Numbered from the stretch's first letter, positions 31,412 through 42,266 are shown. The stretch: 64,000 nucleotides of DNA from Scleromitrula shiraiana (GCA_028455995.1 JABELC010000002.1:1488001-1552000); one strand, 5' to 3'. Made by a program: numbers and translations. Notes: a model not told the origin generated them from the letters alone.

Positions 31412-34366
31412 ATGCTCTCCTCACAGCTCATCTCGGTCTCGCAGACCACTTCTCCTATGCTTTTACAAACCTCGACTTCTGTTTCGACTAGTATTCTTCG
31501 ATCTACAGGGTCGATAGTAAAACATCCTCGAAATGGGCAACAAATTCGAGCATTTAGGTTCGGTTGCTACTCGTCCTACCTTGATTCGACTTATGATAAA
31601 GAGTTAAAGCGACGTTATCGTAACATGAGATACAAATATTTGGAAAGCTTGAATCGCAGACTTACATGGGAAGACCGAGCCTCAGAATTTCTTAATCACT
31701 TTGGCAAAGGGTTCATGAGTAGTGCATGGAAAACACAAGATACAAAGACTGGTGGACGCTGGATCAGCACACATCGACTGTACAAACCTAAAAGTGATCC
31801 AGAACCCAAAACTCAAACCTTTGAGCATAAGGAGCCAATTGAAAGGTATAGACGTGCCATGCATGATTTTATGCGTAGCAGAACGATTTATTTTTCTTCT
31901 GCTCATTCCAGGGATACCTTCAAGGCCGCCTTATCGAAAACAAAAGATGGTGAATCTGTGCGAATTGTGAAGGCGGCTGAGAATTCCGAGGGAAGTCCTA
32001 GTTTTGATGATTCAAGTAAGTTATCTAGCCAAGAATACGAGATCGACCCGATCACAAACCGAAAAGTATTCAAGAATGTCTCAAGCACAACTGTTAAGAA
32101 TAGCCCTACAAACATTCCGGTGAAGACTTTCAAGGGATATCGCTCCCAGTTCAAAAACTTAGAGCCGCCTGAATATGTACCCACCGAAGCGGAGCTCGAA
32201 AACTACAAAAAACCATTCATGTACAACGAGCCGGATGGCAAGCTACCTGAGAAGCCAGATCCTGTTCAGGAAGGGTTGAAAGATTACGATTCCGCATCTG
32301 AGGGTTACAAGCCATTTCTCTTCCGAGAGCCGGATGGTAAATTGACCCAACAACCTGATTCTGTACAGGAATCTTTAAAGGATTACGATGGCGATGGCTA
32401 TAAACCATTTTTCCATCTGGAGCCAGATGGAAAGTTACCCGAGAAACCCGATCCAGTCGAAAAAGGCCTGAGAGACTACGATGAATCCACGACTTACACT
32501 GCATTCCGATATAGAGAACCCGATGGAAAACTACCAGAGCAGGCAGATCCAGTTCAAGAATCACTGAAATCGTATGACACAAACACAAAATATGGAGCGT
32601 TTCGATTCAATGAGCCTGATGGAAAGTTTCCCGAGAAGCCAGATCCTGTACAAGAAAGTCTGAAAGACTATGATGCGACCACAACCTATGCCTGCGGCTT
32701 CCGCTACAACGAGCCTGATGGCAAATTTCCAGAACCTCCCGATGTAGCACGCGAAGCATTGAAGGAGTACGATCAGAAACAGGCGAACATGGAAGAGCAC
32801 AGCTCAAAAACGTACAATGGAAAGATTCTCCATGGCGAGATGGCCAAAGGAATGTCAGCGAAATCTCGGAACGAGGAAGACAGAAGAGAAGACCTTGACT
32901 TGCTTCGAGCCAGTGATGTTCGTGCGGCATCTGGCATTAGTAAGGGGCCTCGAAAAGAGTCTTCAACAGAGAAAAACGAAACGAGACAACAATTAGAGAA
33001 ATCTTTCCAAGCTCCGCCTGATACGGTGTTTGCTCGTTCTCGGGAAATCTCCAACAACGCAGATGGGCGGACTGATAAATCAAAGGTCTCTGTTTCCAAA
33101 ACAGAGGCTCAGCAGATTCGTGACGATGTCCTAAATCGTGTTAATGCTAAACATGCTGACGCCAGAGGACACAAAGAAAAGCCAACATCTCGAGCGATGA
33201 CAGGTAACTTTATTCGTGACTTTCCTGAGGAGTTTGAAACGTCTTGGACGACCGAGAAGAGTGACTCCGGAACTTTGACACCAAAGACAATGAAAGATGC
33301 CTGGGGCTATGATAAAGCGCCCAAGGGTCTCGAGCTCTCGTATAAGCAAGAGAAAGAAGAAAGCATTCCGAAGGCTGGGAAAGAAAACAACAGTATTAGT
33401 GGTTTCCCTCTGCAAACAAACTTTTCTGGCAAACCAAATACCACAAGGCTCCAACCATCTTTAGATCGCATTACAAAGAGAGACAAGACAACAGTAGGAA
33501 TGACTAGGACACAAGCAGAAGCTGATCCATACTCGAAAGTGCCTCAAGGGTTGGAAACCTCCTACAAGGAAGAATGCATAAAGCAGGGCGAAAGAAATCC
33601 ACCCGTACTCGTATCTTCATACGGGAATGTAAGGAAACAGAGTGGTAAAGATAGAGACTTGGTCCGAGAAATCCGGAGTATTTATGAGGATAAATATGGA
33701 ACGATTGATTGCAAACACCGCCAGGTACCAAAAGATGATGCAAAGCCCATGGAGGCTACACAAACCGCATTGCCGAACGCAGAGCCTACTATTTATAAGA
33801 TCCTAGCATATGATCCGGCAATGCAGTCTATCAGTATCGCCGAAACGACGTCTATTGTTACGGATACCGCATCAGCTCTGACTCCTACGGAAGTCCTCCT
33901 TCGATTATCGAATCCAGCCAAGTTTTTCCCTCATTTCAAACCCTTACAATCTCAAGGATATGAGATTGTCTCTGGGAGTGGTGATGTTCTTATCTTCCGT
34001 AAAGTAAGACAGGCAACTCCTCCTGAATCCAGGGAAGACATCAAGAAAAGAACAACAAATCCCATCGATGGTATGCAGGTAGCCACTGGTAATTTTGCCA
34101 GCCCTACAGGATTTGTGAATCATGATCTGCCAGTTTCTGCTGATCCACCTTTCAAGTCAAATATCGATGTCCGCCGCGAGGAACCAGTTTTCAGTGGTAA
34201 AAGTTCCTGGCAGGAGCATACATCGCCAAAGATTAAAAAGGGCGGAAGAATGAAGAGAGTACTTCTTGGTGGGGCAGTGGTTGGCGGTGGCTCGTACGCG
34301 GTAGGAGTGGTATCAGAGTTTTTCAGAACCGGTGGTAGGGACGGGAAAGGGCCGCAGGGGTTTTGA
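31412..34366 (+). CDS. Large repeat-containing protein, probably mitochondrial, 984 aa
   Basis: One uninterrupted frame from ATG 31412. The N-terminus (MLSSQLISVSQTTSPMLL.., Ser/Thr/Arg-rich and lacking acidic residues until about residue 58) looks like a mitochondrial presequence, ending near FRFGCYSS. A basic segment (LKRRYRNMRYKYLESLNRRLTWEDR) follows. Residues ~267-455 contain six repeats of 31-34 residues with core EPDGKLPEKPDPVQESLKDYD. A charged disordered region comes next. Residues ~790-870 form a compact domain (IYKILAYDPAMQSISIAET..TPTEVLLRLSNPAKFFPHFKPLQ..GYEIVSGSGDVLIFRKV). The C-terminus (RVLLGGAVVGGGSYAVGVVSEFF) is one Gly-rich hydrophobic segment, a likely membrane anchor. I recognise it only as a conserved fungal type, not a named family. 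Confidence 0.85.
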   Translation: MLSSQLISVSQTTSPMLLQTSTSVSTSILRSTGSIVKHPRNGQQIRAFRFGCYSSYLDSTYDKELKRRYRNMRYKYLESLNRRLTWEDRASEFLNHFGKGFMSSAWKTQDTKTGGRWISTHRLYKPKSDPEPKTQTFEHKEPIERYRRAMHDFMRSRTIYFSSAHSRDTFKAALSKTKDGESVRIVKAAENSEGSPSFDDSSKLSSQEYEIDPITNRKVFKNVSSTTVKNSPTNIPVKTFKGYRSQFKNLEPPEYVPTEAELENYKKPFMYNEPDGKLPEKPDPVQEGLKDYDSASEGYKPFLFREPDGKLTQQPDSVQESLKDYDGDGYKPFFHLEPDGKLPEKPDPVEKGLRDYDESTTYTAFRYREPDGKLPEQADPVQESLKSYDTNTKYGAFRFNEPDGKFPEKPDPVQESLKDYDATTTYACGFRYNEPDGKFPEPPDVAREALKEYDQKQANMEEHSSKTYNGKILHGEMAKGMSAKSRNEEDRREDLDLLRASDVRAASGISKGPRKESSTEKNETRQQLEKSFQAPPDTVFARSREISNNADGRTDKSKVSVSKTEAQQIRDDVLNRVNAKHADARGHKEKPTSRAMTGNFIRDFPEEFETSWTTEKSDSGTLTPKTMKDAWGYDKAPKGLELSYKQEKEESIPKAGKENNSISGFPLQTNFSGKPNTTRLQPSLDRITKRDKTTVGMTRTQAEADPYSKVPQGLETSYKEECIKQGERNPPVLVSSYGNVRKQSGKDRDLVREIRSIYEDKYGTIDCKHRQVPKDDAKPMEATQTALPNAEPTIYKILAYDPAMQSISIAETTSIVTDTASALTPTEVLLRLSNPAKFFPHFKPLQSQGYEIVSGSGDVLIFRKVRQATPPESREDIKKRTTNPIDGMQVATGNFASPTGFVNHDLPVSADPPFKSNIDVRREEPVFSGKSSWQEHTSPKIKKGGRMKRVLLGGAVVGGGSYAVGVVSEFFRTGGRDGKGPQGF

Positions 34367-35159
34367 TACCAAGATATGAAGGAAGCCGAGATCTGAAAGA
34401 GATATGTTAGCGTAGTTTTCTGTTTTGATATTTTTTGGCGTCGCAGAGGAGTCCGGTGTAGAAATTCCCGATGATATTTGGTTGGTAAGCATTGGTGTTA
34501 TTCCGGGTCAATATGTATGCACTGCGAGTCTCTGGTCGGTTCCAAGGAGGTTGTTTTTTTTTTCTTCCTGTTTTTGCAAGAGCTCATATTTTCCTCTAGT
34601 TGTACTTCTAGAACGTATGTCACTCTAATCAAAGCATTTTTACCTGAAATTCTGCCATATTGATTGATTCCAAATTGAATAGTATTCCATGTGTAGTTGC
34701 GATAATTTTTCAGTGTCACAGACAAGACGAAGGGTAAGTAAAACTTCGAATAATATTAAAAAATCTTAGAATAAGTGAGATCAAACCGAATGTCCACTCA
34801 ACTGATGGACAATCACATATTTAATATAGACAATTAAAATATCATTAGAGTAGACATTGAAAAATGGCCTAGGAATGGATTACAACTACGGAAGTAGCTC
34901 GAAGGCAGAATCATTCACCGCCTTTAGCTATCTACCTTAGTCATTATTCTAACATTCTCGAAATTCACTTCATTCAATGAATGTCCTTCTTTACCCTCTT
35001 TTTGAATAAATTTATAACATCCCGTTTCCGAAAATAATCATTGTGAATATCATATCGCTTCAATTCAAGTGAATCCGACAATTTGAAGCGACTGATTGGA
35101 TCTTAATTAAAGGAGAGAGATTAAATATTGAAGTTGGTCGGCGGGAATTTGTCGCAAAG
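34367..35159. other. Intergenic between the 984-aa gene and SPT3
   Basis: Contains the 3' flank of the 984-aa gene and the SPT3 promoter. About 34780-34870 has a short decayed stretch resembling the palindromic repeat (GAATGTCCACTCAAC.., ATATAGACAAT, AGTAGACATTGAAAA). No gene is seen. Confidence 0.4.
34780..34870. repeat. Possible fragment of the palindromic AT-rich repeat
   Basis: Shares GAATGTCC and AGACATTGAAA half-modules with the clearer copies but lacks a full palindrome and a recognisable end, so membership is uncertain. Confidence 0.3.
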
Positions 35160-36544
35160 ATGGCGGACAAGACGGCGAAATATAAGACGGAGATTCAGCA
35201 GGTTAGTTGCTTTGTTCTCTTTGTTTTATTTCGAGTGAATTGATTTATCGTTTTCTATTTGCAAATCTTAATTTTCTATAATTGTGTCGAAGTGCATGAG
35301 GCTTGTTGGGCCATATTTCAAGCAATGGACTGGTTAAAAAACAAAAATTCCTCAAAGTCGATGGTATTTCTGGTGAGGAAGGACCCATTGAGACCAGTAG
35401 TTTTTGTTATACGAGTTTACAAGTGTGCTTGTCTACCTCTGCTACATATCAAAATGCCTCGACGTCGCAAAGTAAAGACCATGGCTGACAATATTATTCT
35501 CTGCCAAAAGATGATGTACGTTTCGGGAGAAACGGCAGAAGCATCATCTGAAACCACTGGCATGATCGAGGAAATTGTACGACAACAGGTTATTGAAATG
35601 GTCAGTATAAACAGCGATCTCCTTGATTTCAATAAGATCTACCATCTATCATCTATCACATGACACTGACAGCATGTCTAGCTTCGTCAATGCACCGAGC
35701 AAGCATCTCGTCGAGGCAGTCGCTCAATATCAACCGATGATTTAATCTTTCTAATTCGTCACGACCAAGCCAAAGTATCCCGTCTTCGAACCTTCCTCTC
35801 CTGGAAAGATGTTCGCAAAAACGTCAAAGATTCCGATGAGAAGGGCGGTGAAGCAGATCTCGGAACAGGGGACGAACCAGTCGGAGCCAACGCACCGGTT
35901 GTCGATACGACGAAGAAGAACAAAAAAGCCAAAGTCGGATTACCATGGGAAGTCCCCTCGTTGTACAGCCAGGAAGTTCCCGAACGAGAAGACGAAGAAG
36001 ATGAAGACGAGGAGGAAATGAACTACGCTACTCTACAACGTCTCAAGAAAGCCGACGAAAGAACCAAGGCCATGACGAAGGAAGAATATGTCACCTGGTC
36101 TGAATACCGTCAAGCATCCTTCACATTCCGCAAAGGCAAGAGATTCAAGGAATGGGCCGGATTTGGCGTTGTCACAGACTCAAAACCCAACGATGATATT
36201 GTCGATATTCTCGGTTTCCTAACTTTCGAAATTGTGCAAACGTTGACGGAAGAAGCACTGAAGATTAAGGAGCAGGAGGATCTTGGGAAGGAAAAAAGTG
36301 GTGGTGAACAGAGGGGTAAAAAGAGAAAGGTACAGGGTTTATTCGATCCGCCTAGTGAGGGGAGAACCCCGGTCGAGACGAGACATATTCAGGAGGCTTT
36401 CAGAAGACTGCAACAGAGACCGACAAAGCAGAGGGCTATGTGTAACTTTACCAGAGGTTTGAATAGAACGCCATTAAAGCTGGTGAGTTTTGCAATTTGG
36501 ATAGAAGTCGTGTTTCCATTGACTGACATTTGTTATAGTTCTAA
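35160..36544 (+). CDS. SPT3: SAGA complex subunit Spt3, 312 aa
   Basis: Four exons: 35160-35201, 35511-35600, 35682-36482 and 36539-36544 (939 nt). Spt3 is a TFIID/SAGA-type histone-fold protein that helps deliver TBP to promoters. The N-terminal fold reads YKTEIQQ-MMYVSGETAEASSETTGMIEEIVRQQVIEM, then ARG-SRS-type STDDLIFLIRHDQAKVSRLRTFLSWKDVRK. The second fold begins near EEYVTWSEYRQASFTFRKGKRFKEW and includes DDIVDILGFLTFEIVQTLTEEAL, as in yeast Spt3 (337 residues). The first intron is long (309 nt) and the exon after it starts exactly at MMYVSGE, where family alignment requires it. The last exon holds one codon (Phe) plus stop. A polar acidic linker (EDEEDEDEEE) separates the folds. Confidence 0.94.
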
Positions 36545-36807
36545 ATACTAAGATTTTACCTTTATTTTTTGTGAGCCGGGCGTCTGGCAGGTATGACATA
36601 TATATTGGATGGATTTATGTATCGGATAAATGGCGTTGAGAAGGGCTTAAGGAATCGTGTAACGATCAAGGCGTGTACGGATATTTATGGCATCACAGGC
36701 AGCACAACGACAATTGTTGGTATAGACATTTCATATCTTCATAATCACCAACCTACAAATACATAAAATTAATACACCACCTCAGCCTCAACCTCCATCA
36801 GCCACAT

Positions 36808-37808
36808 CTATTGAATCATCCCCTGACTAGTTCTCCAAGTAGCAATCTCACTCTCACTAATCTCCCTCAACTTATTGACACTAGGAGCCTCGCCCGTCAC
36901 AACCCCCTGCGCCATCTCCTTTGCTCGACCAAATACACTGCGTCTAGAGATAGCATATGTAGCCGTCTTGGCCTCAACCTTAATAACACCAATTCTTGGA
37001 TCTTCCGGTCCACCATCGTGTTTTCCGTCCCCGAGATCACCGATCCAGGCTTTGAGGGCGGGGGAGTAGTATTTCTTTACTATTGAGCGGTCGGTTTCGA
37101 CGGTGGCGGTTCCTGTAGTGGGAAGAGTTTTGTTAGATAGGTGATACTGAGGAGTGAGAAGAGGGGATATTGAGATTGGGAAATACATACCAGAGATAGA
37201 AGCCCATTCGCCCGAGCCATTCAGGAATGAAATGTTAATATGAGAATCGGTTTGAAGTTCGTCGGTCTTTCCAGACTCGGTATTAGTGTGAAAGAGGAGT
37301 GTTGTACCGCCGTATTCCTATAGTTTGATTTATTAAATGTTAGCAACTGAATTTCTTTCACGGACTACATTAGATCCAGGCATAGACCTAAATCATTCGA
37401 ATTGCATTTCCAAAGGATAGAGAGGAGGACAAAAAGAGTTGGAAAGAAACTAACCTTAGCAGCAAGTGCCATACATCTACTAATAAGGGCACCACTCTTT
37501 CCATCTCTCGTAGTCATCATACCGAACTTACAGGCATCGATAAAGGTAGCGAGATCCTCGACCTTTTCTTTAAGAGCTGGCTCGTCGATGTTCTTAGCCT
37601 TATATGGATCGGCGGGTTTAGAGCCGGTGTCGGTGTTGGAGAAAGACATTTTGTATGTTGTTGTTGTGAGGTTTCTGTGGTGTTGGATGGAATAGTCTGT
37701 TGTTGATTGGGGAATTGAGATTCTGAGATGGGAGAGAGGGGTCAATTTTCTGATGGATATTTTTGTGGTTTGGGGGATTGCTCGGAGGAGGTAGGCAGAT
37801 GGGTTCAT
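36808..37808 (-). CDS. bli-3: BLI-3-like FMN-binding protein (pyridoxamine 5'-phosphate oxidase fold), 261 aa
   Basis: Three exons: 37808-37455, 37317-37191 and 37112-36808 (786 nt). The core from MSFSNTDTGSKPADPYKAKN onward (internal ATG at 37649, giving 208 aa) matches the Neurospora blue-light-induced BLI-3 group: KFGMMTTRDGKSGALISRCMA, LLFHTNTESGKTDELQTDSHINISFLN, WASISGTA and the KYYSPALKAWIGDLGDGKHDGGPEDPRI segment. These are split-barrel flavin-binding proteins of poorly known role. In-frame upstream codons from 37808 (MNPSAYLLRAIPQTTKISIRK.., basic, Ser/Thr-rich, nearly no acid) look like a mitochondrial presequence, so two starts may produce two locations. A GTAAGTACTT donor at about 37875 suggests a 5'-UTR intron ending just before the long-form ATG. 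Confidence 0.88.
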
Positions 37809-39639
37809 TCTTTTGGATTGTTGTGTGTGTGTGTATTATATATATTAGATAACTAGAAAGAGAAAGAAGTACTTACATTTTGTTTGAATAGATTTGGATA
37901 GTTGTTGGTATGTAAGGAAGTAAACAAAGCTTAGAAGTCAGTTTTGGAAGGAGCAAGTGAGGTTTAATCTAGGTAAAGAGGTCGTCATCGATCGATTAAA
38001 TAAGTAGTAATTTATAGTTTAGTTTCCTCACAAGAACAGGTTCCTGAAATAGAGGCTGCAGCAACCGGGTAACAGGTATTAACTTTCGAGCCATAGATGT
38101 TGTCAATATTCACGGGTAACTTACCCCGCAATTCCTTAGTCAAGAGATGGAAATTCCCGATGACGTCGATAATTTAGATCGATTTCCAAACTTTACCATA
38201 TATTTTCAATGATCGGATCGGCATAGAAAGTGGAGTGAGTACATCAATCTGTATTGCACAATTTGTAAAAAAAAGTGGTACAAGCATCAATCTGCAGTAT
38301 TGAAAGCAAGGAATATTGATTTTATATGCAATATGCAGATCCTGATGTAAGGCTTCTTAAGAAGGTTTGCGGAGCTCCCTCGTGATTTGGCGTTTAGTTC
38401 GTGTTCAATCAAATACTGATTCATAAGAAATAAGAAATGCAAATGTGTTTAGAGATCCTGATGGCTCATAAACCAGTTGGGTTGTTGCTCTAAATTGTTC
38501 TGTTACTTGCTGAACATTGATTTGTTGCGTTGTATATTACTCAACCATGGCTGGTTTTGTGTAGAATATTGGAATGGTTACATATACATTAGGCTTGAAA
38601 AAGTTGCAAGTCCAGCTCAGATCAAAGCCTACTCGTCCTCGCGAAACTACTTATTGTACAGGTGTTTTCCATGGCAGTTCACCAACGGTACTGGTCTGTT
38701 CACAAGGCACAAATGCAACTTTTGTCGCACTCATAGAATCTCAAAGACTGGTAGATACTGAATCAAATCACACTATGATTCGATGCCTACTAGTTGATCC
38801 ATTTTAGAATGTCTGTTCAGTATTTGAACATTTAAAGAGACCTTAAGCCAATTTGTTTTGAGTGTTTGTATAAGATGTAGATATTCAGATTCTTTTTTAA
38901 GTTAATTTAGTTATAAATGTCCATTCAAAAGTTGACTTTATTAATATCAGATTCGCCGAAGAGTCATCGGTAGTGTTCAATTTGGCTTGCCAAAAGGATG
39001 CAACCACCTACCGCCTCTCCACCCTTCCCCCCCTCCCTTAGGCGGCCATTTGGGACAATTTGCGACATGTTGAAATTGGTGATTTCTTTCGGAATGGGGT
39101 ATGTAACTAATGATCAAAATGCGATGGGTAATGTCGCTCACAGTCTGGAAGGATTTCAGTCAATTGCAACATTCGTACAACCTTCGGCCTTTCGCTATTA
39201 ACATTCTTGTTCATCAAAGTAAGCAAACTCGGGCTTCCTTCCAGCGAATAAAATCCATATCTGTAGATCTTGTAACCAGAAGTGGGAGAAGCGAAGATGG
39301 AGTGGGATCTGAAAAATCCTACGATATACTTCTGCGCCATAAAGATTATCTAGAACTGCTCGCCGCAAGTTCATTGTGCTAGGCATATTTTGATCTTGTG
39401 TAATACTCGCGCTTTTTCGGCTTTTTGTCTACTTGATTTCTTATTCATGAAAAGATGTTGGGGACAAGGTTCCTGACCTTGGTTGATGAGCCTTGCTGGT
39501 GCGATTGTTTGAGTGAATGCACTGGACTATGTACGAGATATCTGAGATCATGATATATCTTCAGGATGGATATAAGTAGTATCTAATCCGTCTCTGTATT
39601 TACTTTTTATCATCAATCCAAATATCAATCGTTTCAATC
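37809..39639. other. Intergenic, with a palindromic repeat copy
   Basis: Promoter of the BLI-3-like gene on the left; 38800-38950 holds a palindromic repeat copy. A CA run lies at about 37817-37830. Short open frames near 38477-38761 and 39110-39382 show no domain and overlap opposite-strand frames, so they are not called. Confidence 0.45.
38800..38950. repeat. AT-rich palindromic dispersed repeat, copy 3
   Basis: The left end (GAATGTCTGTTCAGTATTTG) is the inverse complement of the ACAGACATTC terminus seen in copies 1 and 2. A CTTAAGCCAATT segment follows, then one module GTGTTTGTATAAGATGTAGATATTCAGA, with a final GTCCATTCAAAA. Total about 150 bp. Confidence 0.6.
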
Positions 39640-39792
39640 ATGTCAATCTATAAACTTCTTCTGAACATTCTACTCTGCAACTATATGTCGAAGCCATTCC
39701 GCAATATCTTCAAGTCTCTCAATATCAACAACAAATCCCATCTGAAATCATCACCATCCCAATCTGACTCTACTACCACCACCACCACTCAA

Positions 39793-40368
39793 ACAACAAT
39801 GTCCACCATTCCCCCACCTCCCACGCCGCCACCGGAACCTCCATAATCTCCCACGACACCCACCTTCCCAACTTCCATCCCTTCGATCCCGCCGCCTCCG
39901 GATTCACAACCATCCACACAATCCCTTCCCTCCCCGCCAACCTAACCACCCTTTCCCCTCCCGGCCCCACCCAAACTATCCCCTGTCCACCACCTCAGGT
40001 TCTCGTGCTCTGTACTACGGATTTCCCACCTCATTATGTAACAACCACTCATCGTAATTGGTATTGAGGGTTGATGATGGGGTGGAAACAGTGTTGAAAG
40101 AGGGCGATGTTTGTGTGCAGAGGGGTACGATGCATACGTGGGAGAACAGAACTGGAGAGTGGACTCGTAAGTCGGATTTTGGTTTTACTTTTTTCTCTTC
40201 CTTTATCTCCATCTTTGAATAATACAAAATTTACTATAGTGGCAGTTAGCTAATATCTTGTTTTGTTTGGTATCAGGATGCCTAGGATTGATGGCTGGTG
40301 GTGAAAAAACCGTTATGGCGGATGGACAGGCTTGTGAAGCCAGTTTTACTCCTCCTAAGAAAGAGTAA
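39793..40368 (+). pseudogene. Decayed cupin-domain protein gene
   Basis: The 3' part encodes a typical cupin C-terminal half: VDDGVETVLKEGDVCVQRGTMHTWENRTGEWTR, then after an intron (40167-40276, GTAAGT..CAG) CLGLMAGGEKTVMADGQA to the stop at 40366-40368. The WENRT and QRGTMHTWEN text is characteristic of small fungal cupins. The 5' part, in another frame, reads ISHDTHLPNFHPFDPAASGF, as expected for the N-terminus of that family. Lesions: a frame change near 39820 (the ATG-initiated frame, MSTIPPPPTPP, stops at 39844), an in-frame TAA at 40055-40057, and loss of the central strand-forming part. An upstream ATG at 39640 is also in frame with the short first piece. I call it a pseudogene. Confidence 0.75.
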
Positions 40369-40887
40369 GAGCCATATGGATGGCTTTACTAGGTAGCTAA
40401 TCGTGGAATCCTTTGACTCTCGAGTATGAAGTACTAGATAGATTTATCTAGAGAAGGCTGTTTTCTGGAAACAATGATCAACTGTTCACTTAAAAGAGAA
40501 AAAATACCACATTTTGTTAGCTATTTCTATAGCATTTTTTCTTGAATACTTGACTTGAAACTACGTCACTTCCCCCCTCTCTGAAGTTCAAAAGTGAAAA
40601 AAGCGCCGGTAATCACCCCAATATGATAGAATAAAGACTTATAAGTCATATATTTGAAACATCATATTGAAGTATAATGAAAATGGTATCATAGTTTTAA
40701 ACTCCCTCATCCTTCCTTCCCCATCCCATCCCACCCCAGAACATTACACACCCAATAAAACTCCATGTACGAGAATAAAACATATACAATATAAACCCAA
40801 CCAAGCCCAACCAACGACCTCTTCACCATAGTCTTCCAACCCATACCTTATATATCATTCGTCATCATCCAAGCACTTTCACCCGTC
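40369..40887. other. Short intergenic stretch
   Basis: Convergent 3' flanks of the cupin relic and the secreted protein gene. A CATCC/CATCCC-rich tract lies near 40709-40733. Nothing else is seen. Confidence 0.4.
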
Positions 40888-41400
40888 TCAAAACCACCTC
40901 CAAACATTCCACCCCCTCGCCCTCTCTTCACAAACAACCTCTTCTTTCTCTTCCCCTCCAAACCCCCAAACCATATTCCCCACAGCCTCCTCCACACATC
41001 CCCTACTCAACCCCTTCAGTCCCAACACCAAATAACTCCCCATACGTCCACTCTCTCCATCGTCGTCTCCAAAATCTTCACACCGGTATCTCTCCATCAC
41101 ACCCTCGCATTGTTCCGAAACAAGAGCCGTTAAAAAGTTACTGTTGCATCTGGGGGCGTTGGGGAGATGAATATAGTATTCATGGGTATGGGTTGAGGTG
41201 TGGGTGGAGGTATGGATATTATGTTTGAGAGGAAATTCTGTAGTTGTGGTGGCGGAGAAAGAGTATTTGGTGGTGGTGGATAGAGATACGTATTCGCAGC
41301 GAGGTGAGGATGAGGATGAGGAGGCTGGAGAAGGGAGTGCGTGAATGGTGATAGGGAGGAGAAGGAGGAGGATCGTGTGATAGAGATCGGTGATTTGCAT
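40888..41400 (-). CDS. Putative secreted protein, 170 aa
   Basis: Single exon from ATG 41400 to the stop at 40888. The N-terminus (MQITDLYHTILLLLLPITIHALPSP) is a convincing signal peptide with cleavage near residue 22. A Ser-rich stretch and a Thr/His-rich stretch (HTSTHTSTHTHEYY, about residues 67-80) follow. Six cysteines are spread through the mature chain (CEY, RCN, QCEG, RCED, GCVEE, VCEE), allowing three disulfides. The C-terminal half is acidic and Gly-rich and ends in WNVWRWF. I recognise no family; such proteins are common among fungal secreted or effector candidates. The DNA has skewed strand composition (C/T-rich on plus), like coding sequence of low complexity, so a spurious ORF is possible but the signal peptide argues against it. 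Confidence 0.55.
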   Translation of the reverse strand: MQITDLYHTILLLLLPITIHALPSPASSSSSSPRCEYVSLSTTTKYSFSATTTTEFPLKHNIHTSTHTSTHTHEYYIHLPNAPRCNSNFLTALVSEQCEGVMERYRCEDFGDDDGESGRMGSYLVLGLKGLSRGCVEEAVGNMVWGFGGEEKEEVVCEERARGWNVWRWF

Positions 41401-42108
41401 GGTGAATATATTCGGTTGAAGGATGGAGGATGCGATGAGATTGAAAGGAGATATGTGTTTGAATCAACACAAATTCGATCAGAAGAATACAAGAAGAACT
41501 TGTAATATAGACCGCGAAACGATATATGTATATGTAAGACGGAGGAAAATTCGCAAGTATATCTTACCAAGCACAAGAAAGTCTCCAATGATAAATACAG
41601 AAAAGTACGAGATCCCCGCCCGCTACCTAGGTATCTATCGATATTAAGTACATAATATCAACCTAACCCACGCCAAGACGATCAACACCCACGATCGGCA
41701 CGAACCACCCTGACACCCAAACTCAATCCAGCCCATGAAGATTATTAACCTTAAATACAAAATCGTAAGAACTATCTCGCATCTCGGACATCTTTACCTA
41801 TAGAGTGCATTAAAACTCCAATGCCGAGCACTGGGCAGGGCAGAATTCTCCAAACAGGGTATGCGTCTGCGGTGAAAGGACGGAATGTGCGACATGTCGG
41901 TAATGATCTCACTTGCTTATTGCTTGTTACGCCGTGATGGCTCGTAGGTGGGAGCTCGTACGTACAGTACGTGTGATAAGCACTCGCTAGGCAGTTGGCG
42001 GGTAGGGTGGGACACCGTGGAAGGCATGTCATTTGGTGGTGGTTAGCGATACAAAGGCATCATACAATCAGCCCTATTTATCCTTTAGGGATTGAAACTG
42101 CCAATCCA

Positions 42109-42266
42109 CATCTCAAGACTGTACACTAACAAATCTACATTAGCATCGCTGGAGTATTCACTAGGTTCCTGTGTGTTTGCCATTCTTCATCTCAAGACTG
42201 TACACTAACAAATCTACATTAGCATCGCCGGAGTATTCACTAGATTCCTGTGTGTTTGTCATTCTT
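42109..42266. repeat. 79-bp tandem duplication
   Basis: Two adjacent copies starting CATCTCAAGACTGTACAC, 42109-42187 and 42188-42266, differ at only three positions (T/C within GCATCGCTGG, G/A within CTAGGTTCC, C/T within TTTGCCATT). The near-identity in otherwise fast-changing intergenic DNA points to a recent event. Confidence 0.93.

Noticed and set aside
35259..35663. 134-codon plus-strand ORF inside SPT3
   Set aside because: It reads across SPT3 introns 1 and 2 in a different frame from the conserved Spt3 sequence.
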